DNA from: Allodiplogaster sudhausi
Taxonomy: Eukaryota; Nematoda; Chromadorea; Rhabditida; Diplogasteridae
DNA length: 64,000 bases
NCBI GenBank assembly: GCA_945643635.1
Contig: CALZFC010000270.1
Coordinates: 1,714,001 to 1,778,000, forward strand
Reading direction: 5' to 3'
Below, one piece after another: positions 22,861 through 33,626 of this stretch. The notes under the pieces are model-generated. The model saw only the letters and a program-made list of their open reading frames with translations, was not told the origin of the DNA and made no database searches. Made by a program: the position numbers and the translations under genes. Numbering within the stretch: the first letter of the stretch is position 1; each line of letters opens with the position of its first letter.

Positions 22861-23540
22861 TTAAAAAATTAATTTCGTATCATTCTCAAACTTTTGTTGT
22901 ACTACTTCAAGAAGACGCCCTGCCAGAGCTTTCAGTTGCTGCCTGCGCTCGGCTCCAACTCGTCCTGCGAAGAGAAGAGATGAATAATCAAACCCAGAGA
23001 GAGAGAGCGAGAGAGAGAGAGAGAGAGAAGACGTTCCATCCTTTCTGAAGGACAGAAGGCGATTGAAATGCCACTGCGACTTTATCCGCCGGAATCGTGA
23101 TCTCATCTAGCCAGAGTTCGCTTCCCGCATCATTTCAGATTGAAGCAATAGTCGATCGCTTTGTTAACCTGCTATAATGTTTTGCACGTTCTATTTTATT
23201 TAAATATAATTAAAAATTTACATCGTTTAAAGAGACTTGATCGTCTCCAAATTGGGTCGTTTTGACACCATTGCCGCTTTTGACAATCTGGTCCTCCTAA
23301 TCGTCGCAGTCAAATTCACCAATTCCATTCTTCCAATCTTCTTCCATATCCTCTTCCACTTCTACATCAACGGTACCCAGAGAAAAGTCCGTAATGAGTT
23401 CGGCGATTGTACCGGCCAGCTTTCTCTCCTCCTCCGTAGGGTCATTCGTTGGCAAAGCTGACCCAAACACCTCCTTCAGTAGGCCAATAATTACTCCCGG
23501 ACGATGATAAATCATAGAAAAGAAAAACGAAGTTATTGAA
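22861..23540 (-). pseudogene. Unrecognised acidic protein family, copy 1
   Basis: Three blocks on -. Block 1 (about 23533-23225): PGVIIGLLKEVFGSALPTN, EEERKLAGTIAELITDFSLG, EEDMEEDWKNGIGEFDCDD, then a TAG where copy 2 has Leu, then EDQIVKSGNGVKTT and FGDDQVSL. Block 2 (about 23176-23030): VNKAIDYCFNL, a frame break, then GSELWLDEITIPADKVAVAF. Block 3 (about 22970-22861): RVGAERRQQLKALAGRLLEV ending KLIF. I do not recognise the family. It is acidic, without signal peptide or membrane segment. Copies 2 and 3 share the first block, each with a different stop. Confidence 0.6.
22998..23028. repeat. (GA)n tract
   Basis: Short GA run inside copy 1; also present in copy 2 at about 29481. Confidence 0.9.
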
Positions 23541-23737
23541 TCAAACAAAAATATCAAAAAACATGTAATCAAAATGAAAGTGGAAAAATGAAGAGAGTGA
23601 TAGAGAGTTTAGTTTTAGATGATATCAAGAACATTAGAAAAACCATATTTATCCGGTCATGACATTTAGACTGACTGTTTTTTTTATTTCATGTTATTCA
23701 ACTTTATTCTTGGTCTGCTCTCGCTGTTCTGCTCCCT

Positions 23738-24545
23738 CTAGCACTTGAGACGTACGTGAGGTCGTAGACGCCATTGTTGATCTTGTCCTTGGGCACCTCC
23801 AGCTCGAACACTCGCTTGCAGTTCTCTTTGCCCTAATTGCAAGAAAGTATCAAGTTATAATATTTTAAACGAATTTGCTAACTAAAAAATTGTTTAAGTA
23901 ATCGTCAGAAACATGTGATTTCTATTGTAGATTTCAACTAGGATTCAGACCAATACTATTTCTCCTTCTCGAAGGGAATGGAAAGCAACAAAGTAAGATA
24001 TGATATATACTTACCTCTGGCAGTTCGCACTCATGGGAAATTCGAATGTACGGGTTGATTGAAGTCAACTAAAGTTCACAATTTGAGGACAATAAATCAT
24101 AAATAATGCGTAATGACGTTATTTATGATTTATTGTCTTCAAATCGTGTATTTCAGGAAAGTCTTCTCATGAGTCTTGTCCTCCGGAAATACTGAATTTG
24201 CCGTAGGAGTCGGTGCGGATGGTAGCGAGAAGGTCATCCGGGTCAACTGTTTTGCTAAAGCTATTTCACTGATTAATCACGAATGAAAACAATATCTGAT
24301 AAAGTCACGACTTATGCTATGCTATTGCAATATTCGATTGGGAAATCCGATTGGCAAAATTTCAATTGCAGGTTATTTAAAATAAAAAAAGTCAAATAGG
24401 CGTACAGATGTCCCTCTCCCAGAGCTCGACGAGAGCGCTGGCGAATCTGCTCTTGTCGCAGACGGTGATGCCAGACATTTTGCCTCTCCGCCTCGGCGAC
24501 GAAGGAGTAACCGCACGCGAGTGCGAGAATCACATACAGGAGCAT
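23738..24545 (-). pseudogene. TTR-D, multiple lesions
   Basis: Exon 1 24545-24406 lacks 8 bases (between QN-V and SG-ITV), shifting the frame. Exon 2 starts at 24246 but its donor is gone and TGA (24167-24169) follows GGQDS. Exon 3 24068-24015 is intact (INPYIRISHEC). Exon 4 23832-23738 has lost 31 bases between TYV and the terminal KC. A small inverted duplication (24083-24142) replaced the intron side of exon 2. Confidence 0.88.
24083..24142. repeat. Local inverted duplication in TTR-D
   Basis: GACAATAAATCATAAATAA and its reverse complement TTATTTATGATTTATTGTC around a short spacer. Confidence 0.85.
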
Positions 24546-24875
24546 AAAGACCTTAAAAGATTGATTGATTTATTTGCGAGTAAGCACGTAGTAGCATCAT
24601 AATATGTAGGTGAAAGGAGCCAAAATTCAATCTTGGATTCGCGCCATTTTGCCTGATCGGCCTTTTTCAATTGTTCAGGGAAAGGTCTGACAGGAGAAGG
24701 AGAAACAAAAAAAGGCCCAATCTAACAAAGCAGAGAAATGGTATATATAAACGAGAATGAAAACCTATTCTTGCATAGCATAGTTTCATCCTAAACAACC
24801 TATTTTTTCTAAACAAGGTTCACATAATCATTGCAAACCTATAGAAAAGTTGCCACGCTTCTGCCTACTCGGCTG

Positions 24876-24884
24876 ATTTATGTA
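24876..24884 (-). promoter_or_regulatory. TATA-block of TTR-D
   Basis: ATTTATGTATATGGGACAATTAGAGG: the TATAAAT of sisters is altered to CATAAAT on -. Confidence 0.4.
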
Positions 24885-24996
24885 TATGGGACAATTAGAG
24901 GTATTATGTTTCAATATTGAGAAGAGTGGGGAGAGAGAGCAGAAGAATAGAGAAAACGAGAGATGAGAACTTAATGAGTCCGTTGGAAAAGGGCAT

Positions 24997-25009
24997 TTCG
25001 AGAATATTC
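24997..25009 (-). promoter_or_regulatory. Perfect heat-shock element, TTR-D
   Basis: TTCGAGAATATTC fits TTCnnGAAnnTTC. Confidence 0.6.
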
Positions 25010-25995
25010 TCCAATATAGACTGACTGATTAAGTACTGATAGAATCCCCCTTATATTTAATTTGTGATAATGTACCTTTGAAAACAGCGAAATTTCTGAG
25101 CCTAAAATCATTCCAAAAAAATCAAAAAAATCACTAGACGAAAACTGTTGGGGAAAATCTAGAATTTAGAGGAGAAATTGTCTGATTCTGCCAACTCTAT
25201 CAATATTATGTTGTGAATTTCATGATGAGTAACAACGAAACATTCCGCTTTAATTGGATGAACATTAATAGGATGAACATAGACATATTAGTTTATTTAT
25301 TCGTTTAAATGACTTTTTTAGGCCTGCTGTTTAACTTTTAAGTTTATTGCTTCATATTCAATCCAGAATATATCAGAAATTATTTACTATATCAAGTGGT
25401 AAGGATTGCATCACATTGAAATATCGGAACGCTATACACCTTGCTAGTATTATACGAAAACAGCGAACAAACGAATTCTTCATTCTCCTTTCTGCTCTCT
25501 CTCTCTCTCTCTATCTACATATCTCTCTCTCTTTTCCTCAGCCTGTCATTCTCTGTCTCTACTGTCTCGTTCTCAGTAGTTCCTACATCTGTACGTATTA
25601 GATTTGTTTTATGAGACAAGTGTACTAGAATTGTTCTTATAATACGCATAATACTTTAACTCATATTCATCAAGCATATTAAAAAATTAAGGATTAACCC
25701 CGTACAAATTCGGAATTTGGGCAGTCTGCCCCCATAGTTGGTTTATCCTATCTATGACAGCAGCGCTAAATTGCGCCGCACACTTTATTCCTGAAATTAT
25801 GTTCACTGGAGCGATGAACTAACGATTGTTGATGACTGCCTTTTATTGTTGAGGGTCCAAATACAATAATGTATAAATATTTCGAAAGAGGGGCACACGG
25901 AAGAGAGGAAAACATAGCCGTGGGATATGATTGGGACGTAAATATGGATGTATTATAGAAGATAATGGAGCAGCAATCGATCGTTAAGGCGAATG
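25010..25995. other. Intergenic, inverted relative of 35449-36088
   Basis: Contains the channel-gene 3' flank (CGAACAAACGAATTCTTCA at 25463 and a CT tract to about 25550). The copied last exon itself is deleted between ACAGATGTA and GGAACTACTGAG. 25740-25960 is the reverse of about 35560-35810. Confidence 0.65.
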
Positions 25996-27271
25996 TCAAT
26001 AAACTGTGTGCAATAATACAATGGCTGTCGTCAATTCAAAAAGTCCAGGAAATCCCCACGCTACGCTGCCGCACTTGAGCTCCTCGTTCATGTACATGGT
26101 ATTGAGAATGATATACGTATGGTCGTAGACTCCATTGTTGATCTTGTCCTTGGGCACGGGCAGCTCGAACACTCGCTTGCAGTTCTCCTTGCCCTAATTG
26201 TAAGAAAGTATCAAGTTAGTATATTTGAAACAAATTTGCTAACCAAAATTTATTTTTTAAAGTAATCATAAGAAATTTCTATTTTTTGGCAATTCAGATA
26301 AACACTATTTCCCCTTCTCGATGGGAATGGAAAGCTATATGCTTACCTCTGGCAGATTGCACACATGGGAAATTCGAATGTACGGGTTGATTGAAGTCAA
26401 CTAAAGTACACGATTTGAAGACAATAAATCATAAGTACCGTATTTTCTCTATTAGTGCCCCGGGGGGTATTATTTTTCAATGCCCTTGCGAGAGGGGGCA
26501 CTATTAGAGGGGGGGGGGGGGTTCTATTAGAGGGAGGGGTACTATTTTTCAATGTGATTTGCTACTAGTTTGTAAGCAACAATTTATTCTTTACAAATGA
26601 GATACACCTCTAATTCAATGGAATCATTATCGGAATTTCCGTTTTACTGTAGATTTTGAATGAATTTCCAATTTGTTCATTGGAAAGAGCCCAAGATCCA
26701 TTCGAGGTACATCTCGAGCCGAGGTATTAGACTAATAGGAGGGCACTATTGGAGAGGGGGGGTTCCATTATAGGGAGGGGTACTATTTTTCAATTACCTT
26801 CTCAAGGGGGGCACTATTAAAGGGGGGGTTCTAATAGATGGAGGGGCACTAATAGAGAAAATACGGTAGTATTGAATGGCGCAAAAGTGCCTAAGTTTGT
26901 TGGGAAAAAGTTTCTTCATCAGTTCGAGGTACGTCTGCAAATTACCTCGTCTTCTCCTCCAGAAATACTGAAGTTACCGTCGGAGTTGGTATTGATGGTA
27001 GGTCATCCGGGTCAACTGTGTTGGATTATTCAAGAGGGATATTCGATTAGAATATTTGATTGGAATGTTCGATTGGAATATTCCAATTGTAGGTTGTTAA
27101 AAAAAAAAGTCTAATAGGCATACAGGTGTCGTTCTCCCATAGCTCGACGAGAGTAATGCCGACAGGGCGCTTGTTGCAGACGGTGATGCCAGTCACGGTG
27201 ACATTCTGCATCTTGGCTTCGGCGACGAGCGAGCCGCCGCACGCGAGAGCGAGAATCACGTACAGGAGCAT
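25996..27271 (-). pseudogene. TTR-E, 7-base deletion in exon 2, transposon in intron 2
   Basis: Exons 27271-27124 (intact: MLLYVILALACGGSLVAEA, VTVTGITVCNKRP), 27015-26946 (70 instead of 77 bases; LLATI is cut, frame lost), 26400-26347 (INPYIRISHVC) and 26193-25996. Exon 4 diverges after NGVYDHTYIIL, ends KCGS and then reads through to a TGA 19 codons later. Intron 2 holds a 429-bp TA-flanked MITE. Heat-shock element and TATA box are still perfect. Confidence 0.85.
26438..26866. mobile_element. Tc1/mariner-type MITE in TTR-E intron 2
   Basis: Inverted termini CCGTATTTTCTCTATTAGTG / CACTAATAGAGAAAATACGG, flanked by TA on both sides. The interior is G-rich, with (G)n runs and repeats of GAGGGGCACTATT. 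The same intron of TTR-G (about 32690) gives the empty site. Confidence 0.85.
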
Positions 27272-27515
27272 GATGGCCATAAAGGAGCCAAAAATTCAAG
27301 TTTGACCTGATCGGCCTTTTCCAATTCTAGTGGAAAGGGCTGACAGGAGAAACAAAAAATTGGCTGTGTATCTAACATTGCACAGAAATGATTTATGCGA
27401 GAATGAAGACCTATTCTTTTTCCTCCTAAGGAACATTTTTTGAAAAGAGTTAAAAGAAAATCAATGCAAACCTGTCTTGAAGTAGCTACTCCTCTGTCTG
27501 TTCGGTTGAGAGCTC

Positions 27516-27522
27516 ATTTATA
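27516..27522 (-). promoter_or_regulatory. TATA box of TTR-E
   Basis: TATAAAT on -, in TTCATATATAAATGAGC. Confidence 0.65.
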
Positions 27523-27636
27523 TATGAAGCAAAGAGAGATGATTAGTTTCAATTTAATGGAGTGAGAGAGCTCAAGTATTGAGAATGCGAGAGGGAAGAA
27601 AGAAATTAGTCATTTCAGTAGAAGGAAGACGCATGC

Positions 27637-27649
27637 TTCGAGAATCTTC
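27637..27649 (-). promoter_or_regulatory. Perfect heat-shock element, TTR-E
   Basis: TTCGAGAATCTTC, 115 bases beyond the TATA box. Confidence 0.65.
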
Positions 27650-27802
27650 GCTGACATATTCCATGACTAACCCGGAAGGAGAAGAGAGCTCTCTTTTAAT
27701 TTCACTTTTTCCAAAATGGCCTCCGGCGATTTTATATTGATTTTTAAAGTTTAAAGTAAATTCCGCATAAAATCGCTGAATTTACTGTCAATGTCTGGCT
27801 TA

Positions 27803-28125
27803 AGCAGGGGGGGTGGACGGGGGCCGAAAATATCCGGCCCCGGCCCCGGCCCCCAGGGTTGGCCCCGGCCCCGGCCCCCGAGGTCGGCCCGGCCCCGGCC
27901 CCCAAGGTCGGCCGAGGTCGGGGCCCCGGCCCCGTAGTCGGCCCCGAAGGAGGCCCGACAACAAAGCTAAAACATTTCTCAAAAAAAATTCGCGAGATTG
28001 GAAAAATCCATCCAAAATTGAGAAAATGCGTATGTGCAATACATCTGTAACGCATACTGAAGAAAGCGTGGCACATTTCATCATAAATTGGCTCATAATT
28101 TATTCGACCCGGCCACCCCTGGGCT
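27803..28125. mobile_element. GC-rich MITE flanked by TTAA
   Basis: Left: TTAA then GCAGGGGGGGTGGACGGG. Right: CCCGGCCACCCCTGGGC then TTAA. About 150 bases (27810-27960) are nearly pure GGCCCCGG variants, an extreme GC island in AT-rich DNA. Confidence 0.65.
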
Positions 28126-28139
28126 TAAGCAACTTAACA

Positions 28140-28300
28140 GGCCTGCAGGGCGCAGTGGGTTGTGTGCTGGATCATAGTCCTGAATGTCACAGGTTCGAAA
28201 CCCTTTCGGTTGGGTGCTGGAAGGTGTTTACTTAGCCCATTGTTGCGAATCCGAAATGACCTATTAGGTTACTTCTGTCCCAAAGTGTCGAGAAAAGTTG
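28140..28300 (+). repeat. tRNA-derived SINE
   Basis: Box A-like GGGCGCAGTGGGTTGTG and box B AGGTTCGAAACCC at tRNA-like spacing. The tail shows no cloverleaf. A relative lies in the palindrome arms at about 59130 and 59960. Confidence 0.6.
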
Positions 28301-28690
28301 CTCCCCCAAAATCACCACAGGGGGTTATTTGATGCGAGGAACGCGAATAACAAGTTTATTTTTAATTCTGACTTCATTTACAAAAGTGCCGTAATAGGCA
28401 TAGGGTTGCCACCTGGTTCCAGACGTGGAAGAATACTTCTTTCTGTGTTTCCGAACTGTTCAGGTCATTGTAGATTCGCAAACAAGGGCGAAATGGACAC
28501 CTCTCATCGGAATAAATTTTTTCATATGTCTAATGGTAAGCGAGCCGCGCCACGCAGGTCATTTGTTTTAGACAAAAGCTATACTCCGACAATAACAAAA
28601 TAGTTATCAGCAACATACCTCCCCAATTTATGCAAATTTTTAAAAATCAATAATAAATCGCCGGAAGCCATTTAGGAAAAAGTGAAAATG

Positions 28691-29340
28691 GTTATCATCA
28701 TTTCTCGACTTGGACTATCGATCTGGACAGGTTCGATCAAAATCCGCCGGGTAATGCTTAGATGGTTCCCCTTAGATATCATGACGAGCATGTATATTTT
28801 ATTTTATTTATTCTTCACCATACATTTTTATTGGTATGTATATAAATTTTGAAGTTTATTGTTCCATGTTTAATCGAGCATATATTAAAAATTATTTGCA
28901 AAATCAAGTGGTACAGAGAGCATCACAGGGAAATAGCTGCACGTAATACACCTTGTTTCCAGGGAATGGTCAGAAACCCTATATTCGAAAAATTTGAATT
29001 TACAGCTCATATGAGGTATAGTACGCGGTTGTACCAGCTCCTTTACGAAGCCACTTTGGTCAGCATTGCATTGAGTGGATAAGGTCGCATTTTCACTTTG
29101 AATTCCTTTCGAAAGTCGTCAGCCTTTTGGATGAGTCAGTGACGATCTTATTTGTCGCAAGCCCCGAGTAATCCGTTGCCCGACAATTCCATGAGACTTC
29201 TTCTACCGAGACACCCACGATGGATAACGCCAGAAAAGGACAATCCTCGAACTCAAATTCCTGACGGGCAAGCTGCCGAGCGAACAAAGCAACTCGTAAT
29301 GGATTGATAAGCCTCTAAAATAAATTATAATACGAATAAA
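28691..29340. other. Intergenic
   Basis: Shares short blocks with other TTR spacers (TTTATTGTTCCATGTT, near 28855). No gene recognised. Confidence 0.4.
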
Positions 29341-30151
29341 TTTGTTTAAAAAATTAATTTCGTATCATACTCAAACTTTTGTTGCACTACATCAAGAAGG
29401 CGCCCTGCAAGAGCTTTCAGTTGCTGCCTGCGCTCGGCTCTAACTCGTCCTATGAAGAGAAGAGATGAATAATCACACCCAGAGAGAGAGAGAGAGAGAG
29501 AGAGAAGACATTCCATCCTTTCTGATGTACAGAAGGCGATTGAAATTCCACGGCGACTTTATCCACCGGAATCATGATCTCATGATCTCAGCGTTCGCCT
29601 CCCACCTCCTTTCAGATTGAAGCAATAGTCGATCGCTTTGTTAAAGGAGGGCGATTACCGAAAAATATTTGATGCAGGTTCGAATAGCCCTGTGTATCCT
29701 CAGTCTCATCATCGCGTGCTATTTCGCAGGCCGCACAAACCAGCTGCGTGAAAATAATGAGAGCGGCAATTCGAAATATCACATAATTTTTCGGTTATCG
29801 CCCTCTTTTAACTTGCTATAATTTTTTGCACGTTCTATTTTCTTTAAAAATAATAAAAATTTTTACATAGTTTAAAGAGACTTGATCATCTCCAAATCGG
29901 GTCGTCTTGACACCATTGCCGCTTTTGACAATCTGGTCCTCCAAATCGTCGCAGTCAAATTCACCAATTAAATTCTTCCAATCCTCTTCCATATCCTCTT
30001 CCACTTCTACATCAACGGTACCCAGAGAAATGTCCGCAATGAGTACGGCGATTGTACCCGCCAGCTTTCTCTCCTCCTCCGTTGCGTCATTCGTTGGTAA
30101 AACTGCCCCAAACGCGGAATTCAGTATGCCAATAATTATTCACGGACGATG
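29341..30151 (-). pseudogene. Unrecognised acidic family, copy 2, with MITE insertion
   Basis: Block 1 (30151-29870) is the best preserved: EEERKLAGTIAVLIADISLG, EEDMEEDWKNLIGEFDCDDL, EDQIVKSGNGVKTTRFGDDQ. It has TGA right after MDHRP where copy 1 has Gly. Block 2 (29642-29515) and block 3 (29450-29341) follow as in copy 1. A 163-bp TTAA-flanked element (29645-29807) lies between blocks 1 and 2. Confidence 0.6.
29645..29807. mobile_element. 163-bp MITE with TTAA target duplication
   Basis: Termini AGGAGGGCGATTACCGAAAA and TTTTCGGTTATCGCCCTCTT. TTAA flanks both sides, and copy 1 at about 23162 has the unoccupied site (TTGTTAACCTGC). Insertion is thus directly shown. Confidence 0.9.
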
Positions 30152-30385
30152 ATCCATCGATAGAAAAGAAAAAAAGGAAGTTATTGAAACAAACTAAAAT
30201 GGCATTCACATTTAATCAAAAAGAAAGTGGAAAATGAAGAGAGTGATAAAGAGTTTAGTTTTAGATGATATCGAGAACATTAGAAAAACCATATTTATTC
30301 GGTAATGGCATTTAGACTGCGAAACTTTTTTAGATTTCATGTTATTCAACTTTATTCTTGGTCTGCTCTCGCTGTTCTTCTCCCT

Positions 30386-31128
30386 CTAGCACTCGAGCTT
30401 CTCGCCCTTGTACATTGTATCGAGAATGATAAACGTATGGTCGTAGACGCCGTTGTTGATCTTGTCCTTGGGCACCTCCAGCTCGAACACTCGCGTGCAG
30501 TTCTCTTTGCCCTAATTGCAAGAAAGTATCAAGTTATAATATTTTAAACGAATTTGCTAACTAAAAAAATTTTTCTCTTGATTTCTTGTAGCGAATCAGA
30601 CCAACACTATTTCTCCTTCTCGAAGGGAATGGAAAGCAACAAAGTAAGATATAGTATACGCATACCTCTGGAAGTTCGCACTCATGGGAAATTCGAATGT
30701 ACTGGTTGATTGAAGTCAACTAAAGTACACGATTTGAAGACAATGAATCATAAATAATATGTAATGAACAAAAAGTAACTGAATTTAATGGGGAAAATGT
30801 TACATCATCAGTTCGGGGATAGTCTGCAAATTACCTCGTCTTCTCGTCCCTTCATACTGAAATCGCCGTCGGAGTTGGTGCGGTAGGTATCGAGTAGTTC
30901 ATCCGGGTTAACTGTGTTGGAATATTCAATTGGGATATTCCACTTGCTGGTTGTTCACAAAAAAAAATTCAAATAGGCATACGGGTGTCCTTCTTCCAGA
31001 GCTCGACGAGAACATTGGCGAATCGGCGCAGGTTGCAGATGGTGACGCCAGTCACGGTGACGTCTTGCGTCTCCGCCTCGGCGACGAAGGAGAAACCGCG
31101 CGAGTGCGAGAATCGCGTACAGGAGCAT
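30386..31128 (-). pseudogene. TTR-F, 2-base deletion in the signal peptide
   Basis: Exons 31128-30983, 30911-30835, 30719-30666 and 30511-30386. All exons and splice sites are intact, except that exon 1 is 146 rather than 148 bases. The usual LALACGFSF loses two bases, so MLLYAILALA and the following FVAEAETQDVTVTG are in different frames. An upstream ATG at 31178 is in frame with the mature part (MNFLLTQINHSILLR...FVAEAE) and could still give a protein, without a typical signal peptide. HSE and TATA are perfect. If it is expressed, the alternative start is the thing to test. Confidence 0.8.
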
Positions 31129-31406
31129 AATGACCTTAAAAGAATTGAATGATTTATTTGTGTGAGCAAAAAATTCAAGTTTGAATTCGCGCCTTTTTGC
31201 CTGATCGGCCATTTTCAATTGTTTTGGAAAAAGGCTGACTGGAGAGGAAGAAACAATAAAAGAGCCTATCCAACAAAGCACATTAATGGTAGGTACATGC
31301 GAGAATGAAGACTTATTCTTGCTTAGAACGGGTTCTCTTTGCGATTGGGCACAAGATCAATGCAAACCACTGGAGAAGTTGAAACTCCTCTGCCTTCTCG
31401 GGGCTC

Positions 31407-31413
31407 ATTTATA
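31407..31413 (-). promoter_or_regulatory. TATA box of TTR-F
   Basis: TATAAAT on -, in the shared block before the GGTGGTTCATTTCAATATTG sequence. Confidence 0.65.
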
Positions 31414-31532
31414 TGTGCTATAATTCGAGGTGGTTCATTTCAATATTGAGAGGAGCGCGGTGAGAGAGCTCAAGAATTGAGAGTGCGAGGGGGAAGAAAG
31501 AAATTAGTCATCTCAGTAGAAGGAATGCTTGC

Positions 31533-31545
31533 TTCAAGAATTTTC
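31533..31545 (-). promoter_or_regulatory. Perfect heat-shock element, TTR-F
   Basis: TTCAAGAATTTTC: differs from other copies only at linker bases. Confidence 0.7.
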
Positions 31546-31689
31546 GCTGACATATTCTATGACTAACTCGGAAGAAGAAGAGAGCTCTCTTTTAATATTT
31601 TATTTTCAATTGGCTGATTCAGCCTGCGCTTGGAATATTATGTTGTGAATTTCTTGATGAGTAAGCAACGAAGCAAGCAAAATAGTGTT

Positions 31690-31920
31690 TCCTCCAAGTC
31701 AAATTCACCAATTCCATTCTTCCAATCCTCTTCCATATCCTCTTACATTTCTACATCAACGGTACCCAGAGAAAAGTCCGTAATGAGTTCGGCGATTGCA
31801 CCGGCCAGCTTTCTCTCCTCCTCCGTAGCGTCATTCGTTGGTAAAGCTGGCCCAAACACGGCCTTTAGTAGGCCAATAATTACTCCCGGACGATGATAAA
31901 TCATAGAAAAGAAAAACGAA
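31690..31920 (-). pseudogene. Unrecognised acidic family, copy 3 (first block only)
   Basis: PGVIIGLLKAVFGPALPTND, KLAGAIAELITDFSLG, then TAA after DVEM, then EDMEEDWKNGIGEFD. Truncated; later blocks absent. Confidence 0.6.
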
Positions 31921-32119
31921 GTTATTGAATCAAACAAAAATATCAAAAAAAGGCATTCACATTTAATCCAAATTAACGTGGAAAATGAAGAGAGTGATGG
32001 AGAGTTTAGTTTGGCACCAGTCTCCGTTCATTGTTTTCCTACCACCTGCTAATTGGCAGTGAAGATGGATTAATGTAAGTAATATAGGTATATGCAATAA
32101 TATTATGGATATCCTTAGT

Positions 32120-32200
32120 TCGTAAACTCCATGAAATCTCCATTCTCAGTTGCCGCACATGAGCTCCTCTCCTTGTACATGATATCGAGAAAGTTAGAAA
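32120..32200 (-). pseudogene. Ghost TTR last-exon fragment after TTR-G
   Basis: On -, LDIMYK followed by a broken frame and a CGGCAAC tail, resembling the KCGS-type C-terminus. Confidence 0.5.
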
Positions 32201-32305
32201 AGCAATATTTATTCTGTAATGACATTAAGACTGTGAAACGGTTTTTTTTTTTAATTTCATGTTATTCAACTTTATTCTTGGTCTGCTCTCGCTGTTCTTC
32301 TCCCT

Positions 32306-33104
32306 CTAGCACTCGAGCTTCTCGCCCTTGTACATTGTATCGAGAATGATAAACGTATGGTCGTAGACGCCGTTGTTGATCTTGTCCTTGGGCACCTCCA
32401 GCTCGAACACTCGCTTGCAATTGTCCTTGCCCTAAGTGCAAGAAAGTATCAAGTTAGTACATTTGAAAAAAATTTGCTAACTAAAATTTATTTTTTTAAG
32501 TAATCATAAGAAATTTATATTTTCTGGCTATTCAGATGCACACTATTTCCCCTTCTCGATGGGAATGGAAAGTATGACAAGGTATATGCATACCTGTGGC
32601 AGGTTGCACACATGGGAAATTCGAATGAACGGGTCGATTGAAGTGATCTAAAGTACACGATTTGAAGACAGTAAATCCTAAGTAATAGTGAAGGACGCAA
32701 AAGTGCCAAAATTTGTTGGGAAAAAGTTTCTTCATGAGTTCGAGGTACGTCTGCAAACTACCTCGTCTTCTTCTCCGGAAATACTGAATTCGCCCTGGGT
32801 GCCGGTGTGGATTGTAGCGAGTAGGTCATTCGGGTCAACTGTGTTGGTAAAGCTATTTCTTTGTTTAATCATTGAACACTATTGCAGTATTCGATTGGAA
32901 TATTCAATTTGAATATTTCAATTGCTGGTTGTTGAAAAACAAGCAAATAGGCATACGGCTGTCATGCTCCCAGAGCTCGACGAGAACTTTGCCGAGTGCG
33001 CGCTTGTTGCAGACGGTGGTGCCAGTCACGGTGACGTTCTGCATCTTGGCCTCGGCCACGAGAGAGCAGCCGCACGCGAGAGCGAGCAGCACGTACAGGA
33101 GCAT
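32306..33104 (-). CDS. Transthyretin-like secreted protein, TTR-G
   Basis: Exons 33104-32957, 32838-32762, 32647-32594 and 32431-32306 (148, 77, 54, 126 bases) give 134 aa. Signal peptide MLLYVLLALACGCSLVAEA; then VTVTGTTVCNKRALG, DPNDLLATIHTGTQGEFSIS, IDPFIRISHVC, NGVYDHTFIILDTMYKGEKL. All splice sites and cysteines are conserved, and a full promoter block lies upstream. It is the intact member of the KGEKLEC-ending subgroup (F, G, H); A and C end KDEKLKC. Confidence 0.93.
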
Positions 33105-33487
33105 GGTGGCCTTAAAGGAAGTATCCGGCGAATAATTCTACAGTAGCGCTTGAGAACCAGTTTGAATGCGCGCGCTCATAAAGTTGCCTGTCGAGAGAGC
33201 GTGTGAGAGAGGAGGGCGGCTATTACCTACCGTAACTAATTCTTTACCCGCCAGTTTCAAGTTTGAAATCGCGCCTTTTTGTCTGATCGGCCTTTTTCAA
33301 TTGTATTGGAAAAAAGGCTGACAGGAGAAGGAGAAACAATAAAAGAGCCTATCTAACAAAGCACATAAATGGTAGGAACAAGCGAGAATGAAGACTTATT
33401 CTTGCTTAGCACAGGAACTTCCTGCGATTGGGCACAAAATCAATGCAAACCGCTAGAGAAGTAGAAACTCCACAGCCTACTCGGCTG

Positions 33488-33494
33488 ATTTATA
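33488..33494 (-). promoter_or_regulatory. TATA box of TTR-G
   Basis: TATAAAT on -, about 385 bases before the ATG. Confidence 0.65.
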
Positions 33495-33613
33495 TTTGCG
33501 ACAATTAGAGGCGGTTCATTTCAATATTGAGAGGAGCGCGGTGAGAGAGCTTAAGTATTGAGAGTGCGAGAGGGAAGAAAGAAATTAGTCATCTCAGTAG
33601 AAGGAATGCTTGC

Positions 33614-33626
33614 TTCAAGAATTTTC
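33614..33626 (-). promoter_or_regulatory. Perfect heat-shock element, TTR-G
   Basis: TTCAAGAATTTTC, 120 bases beyond the TATA box of an intact gene. Confidence 0.7.

Larger units (their letters stand above)
27702..28690. mobile_element. Composite TIR element of about 1 kb
   Basis: Left end CACTTTTTCCAAAATGGCC and TCCGGCGATTTTATATTGAT; right end is their reverse complement with a few changes (AATCGCCGGAAGCCAT, GGAAAAAGTG). Arms are about 45-50 bp. It contains a second TTAA-flanked GC-rich element and a tRNA-derived SINE, so it is a nest of insertions. No transposase seen. Confidence 0.7.
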
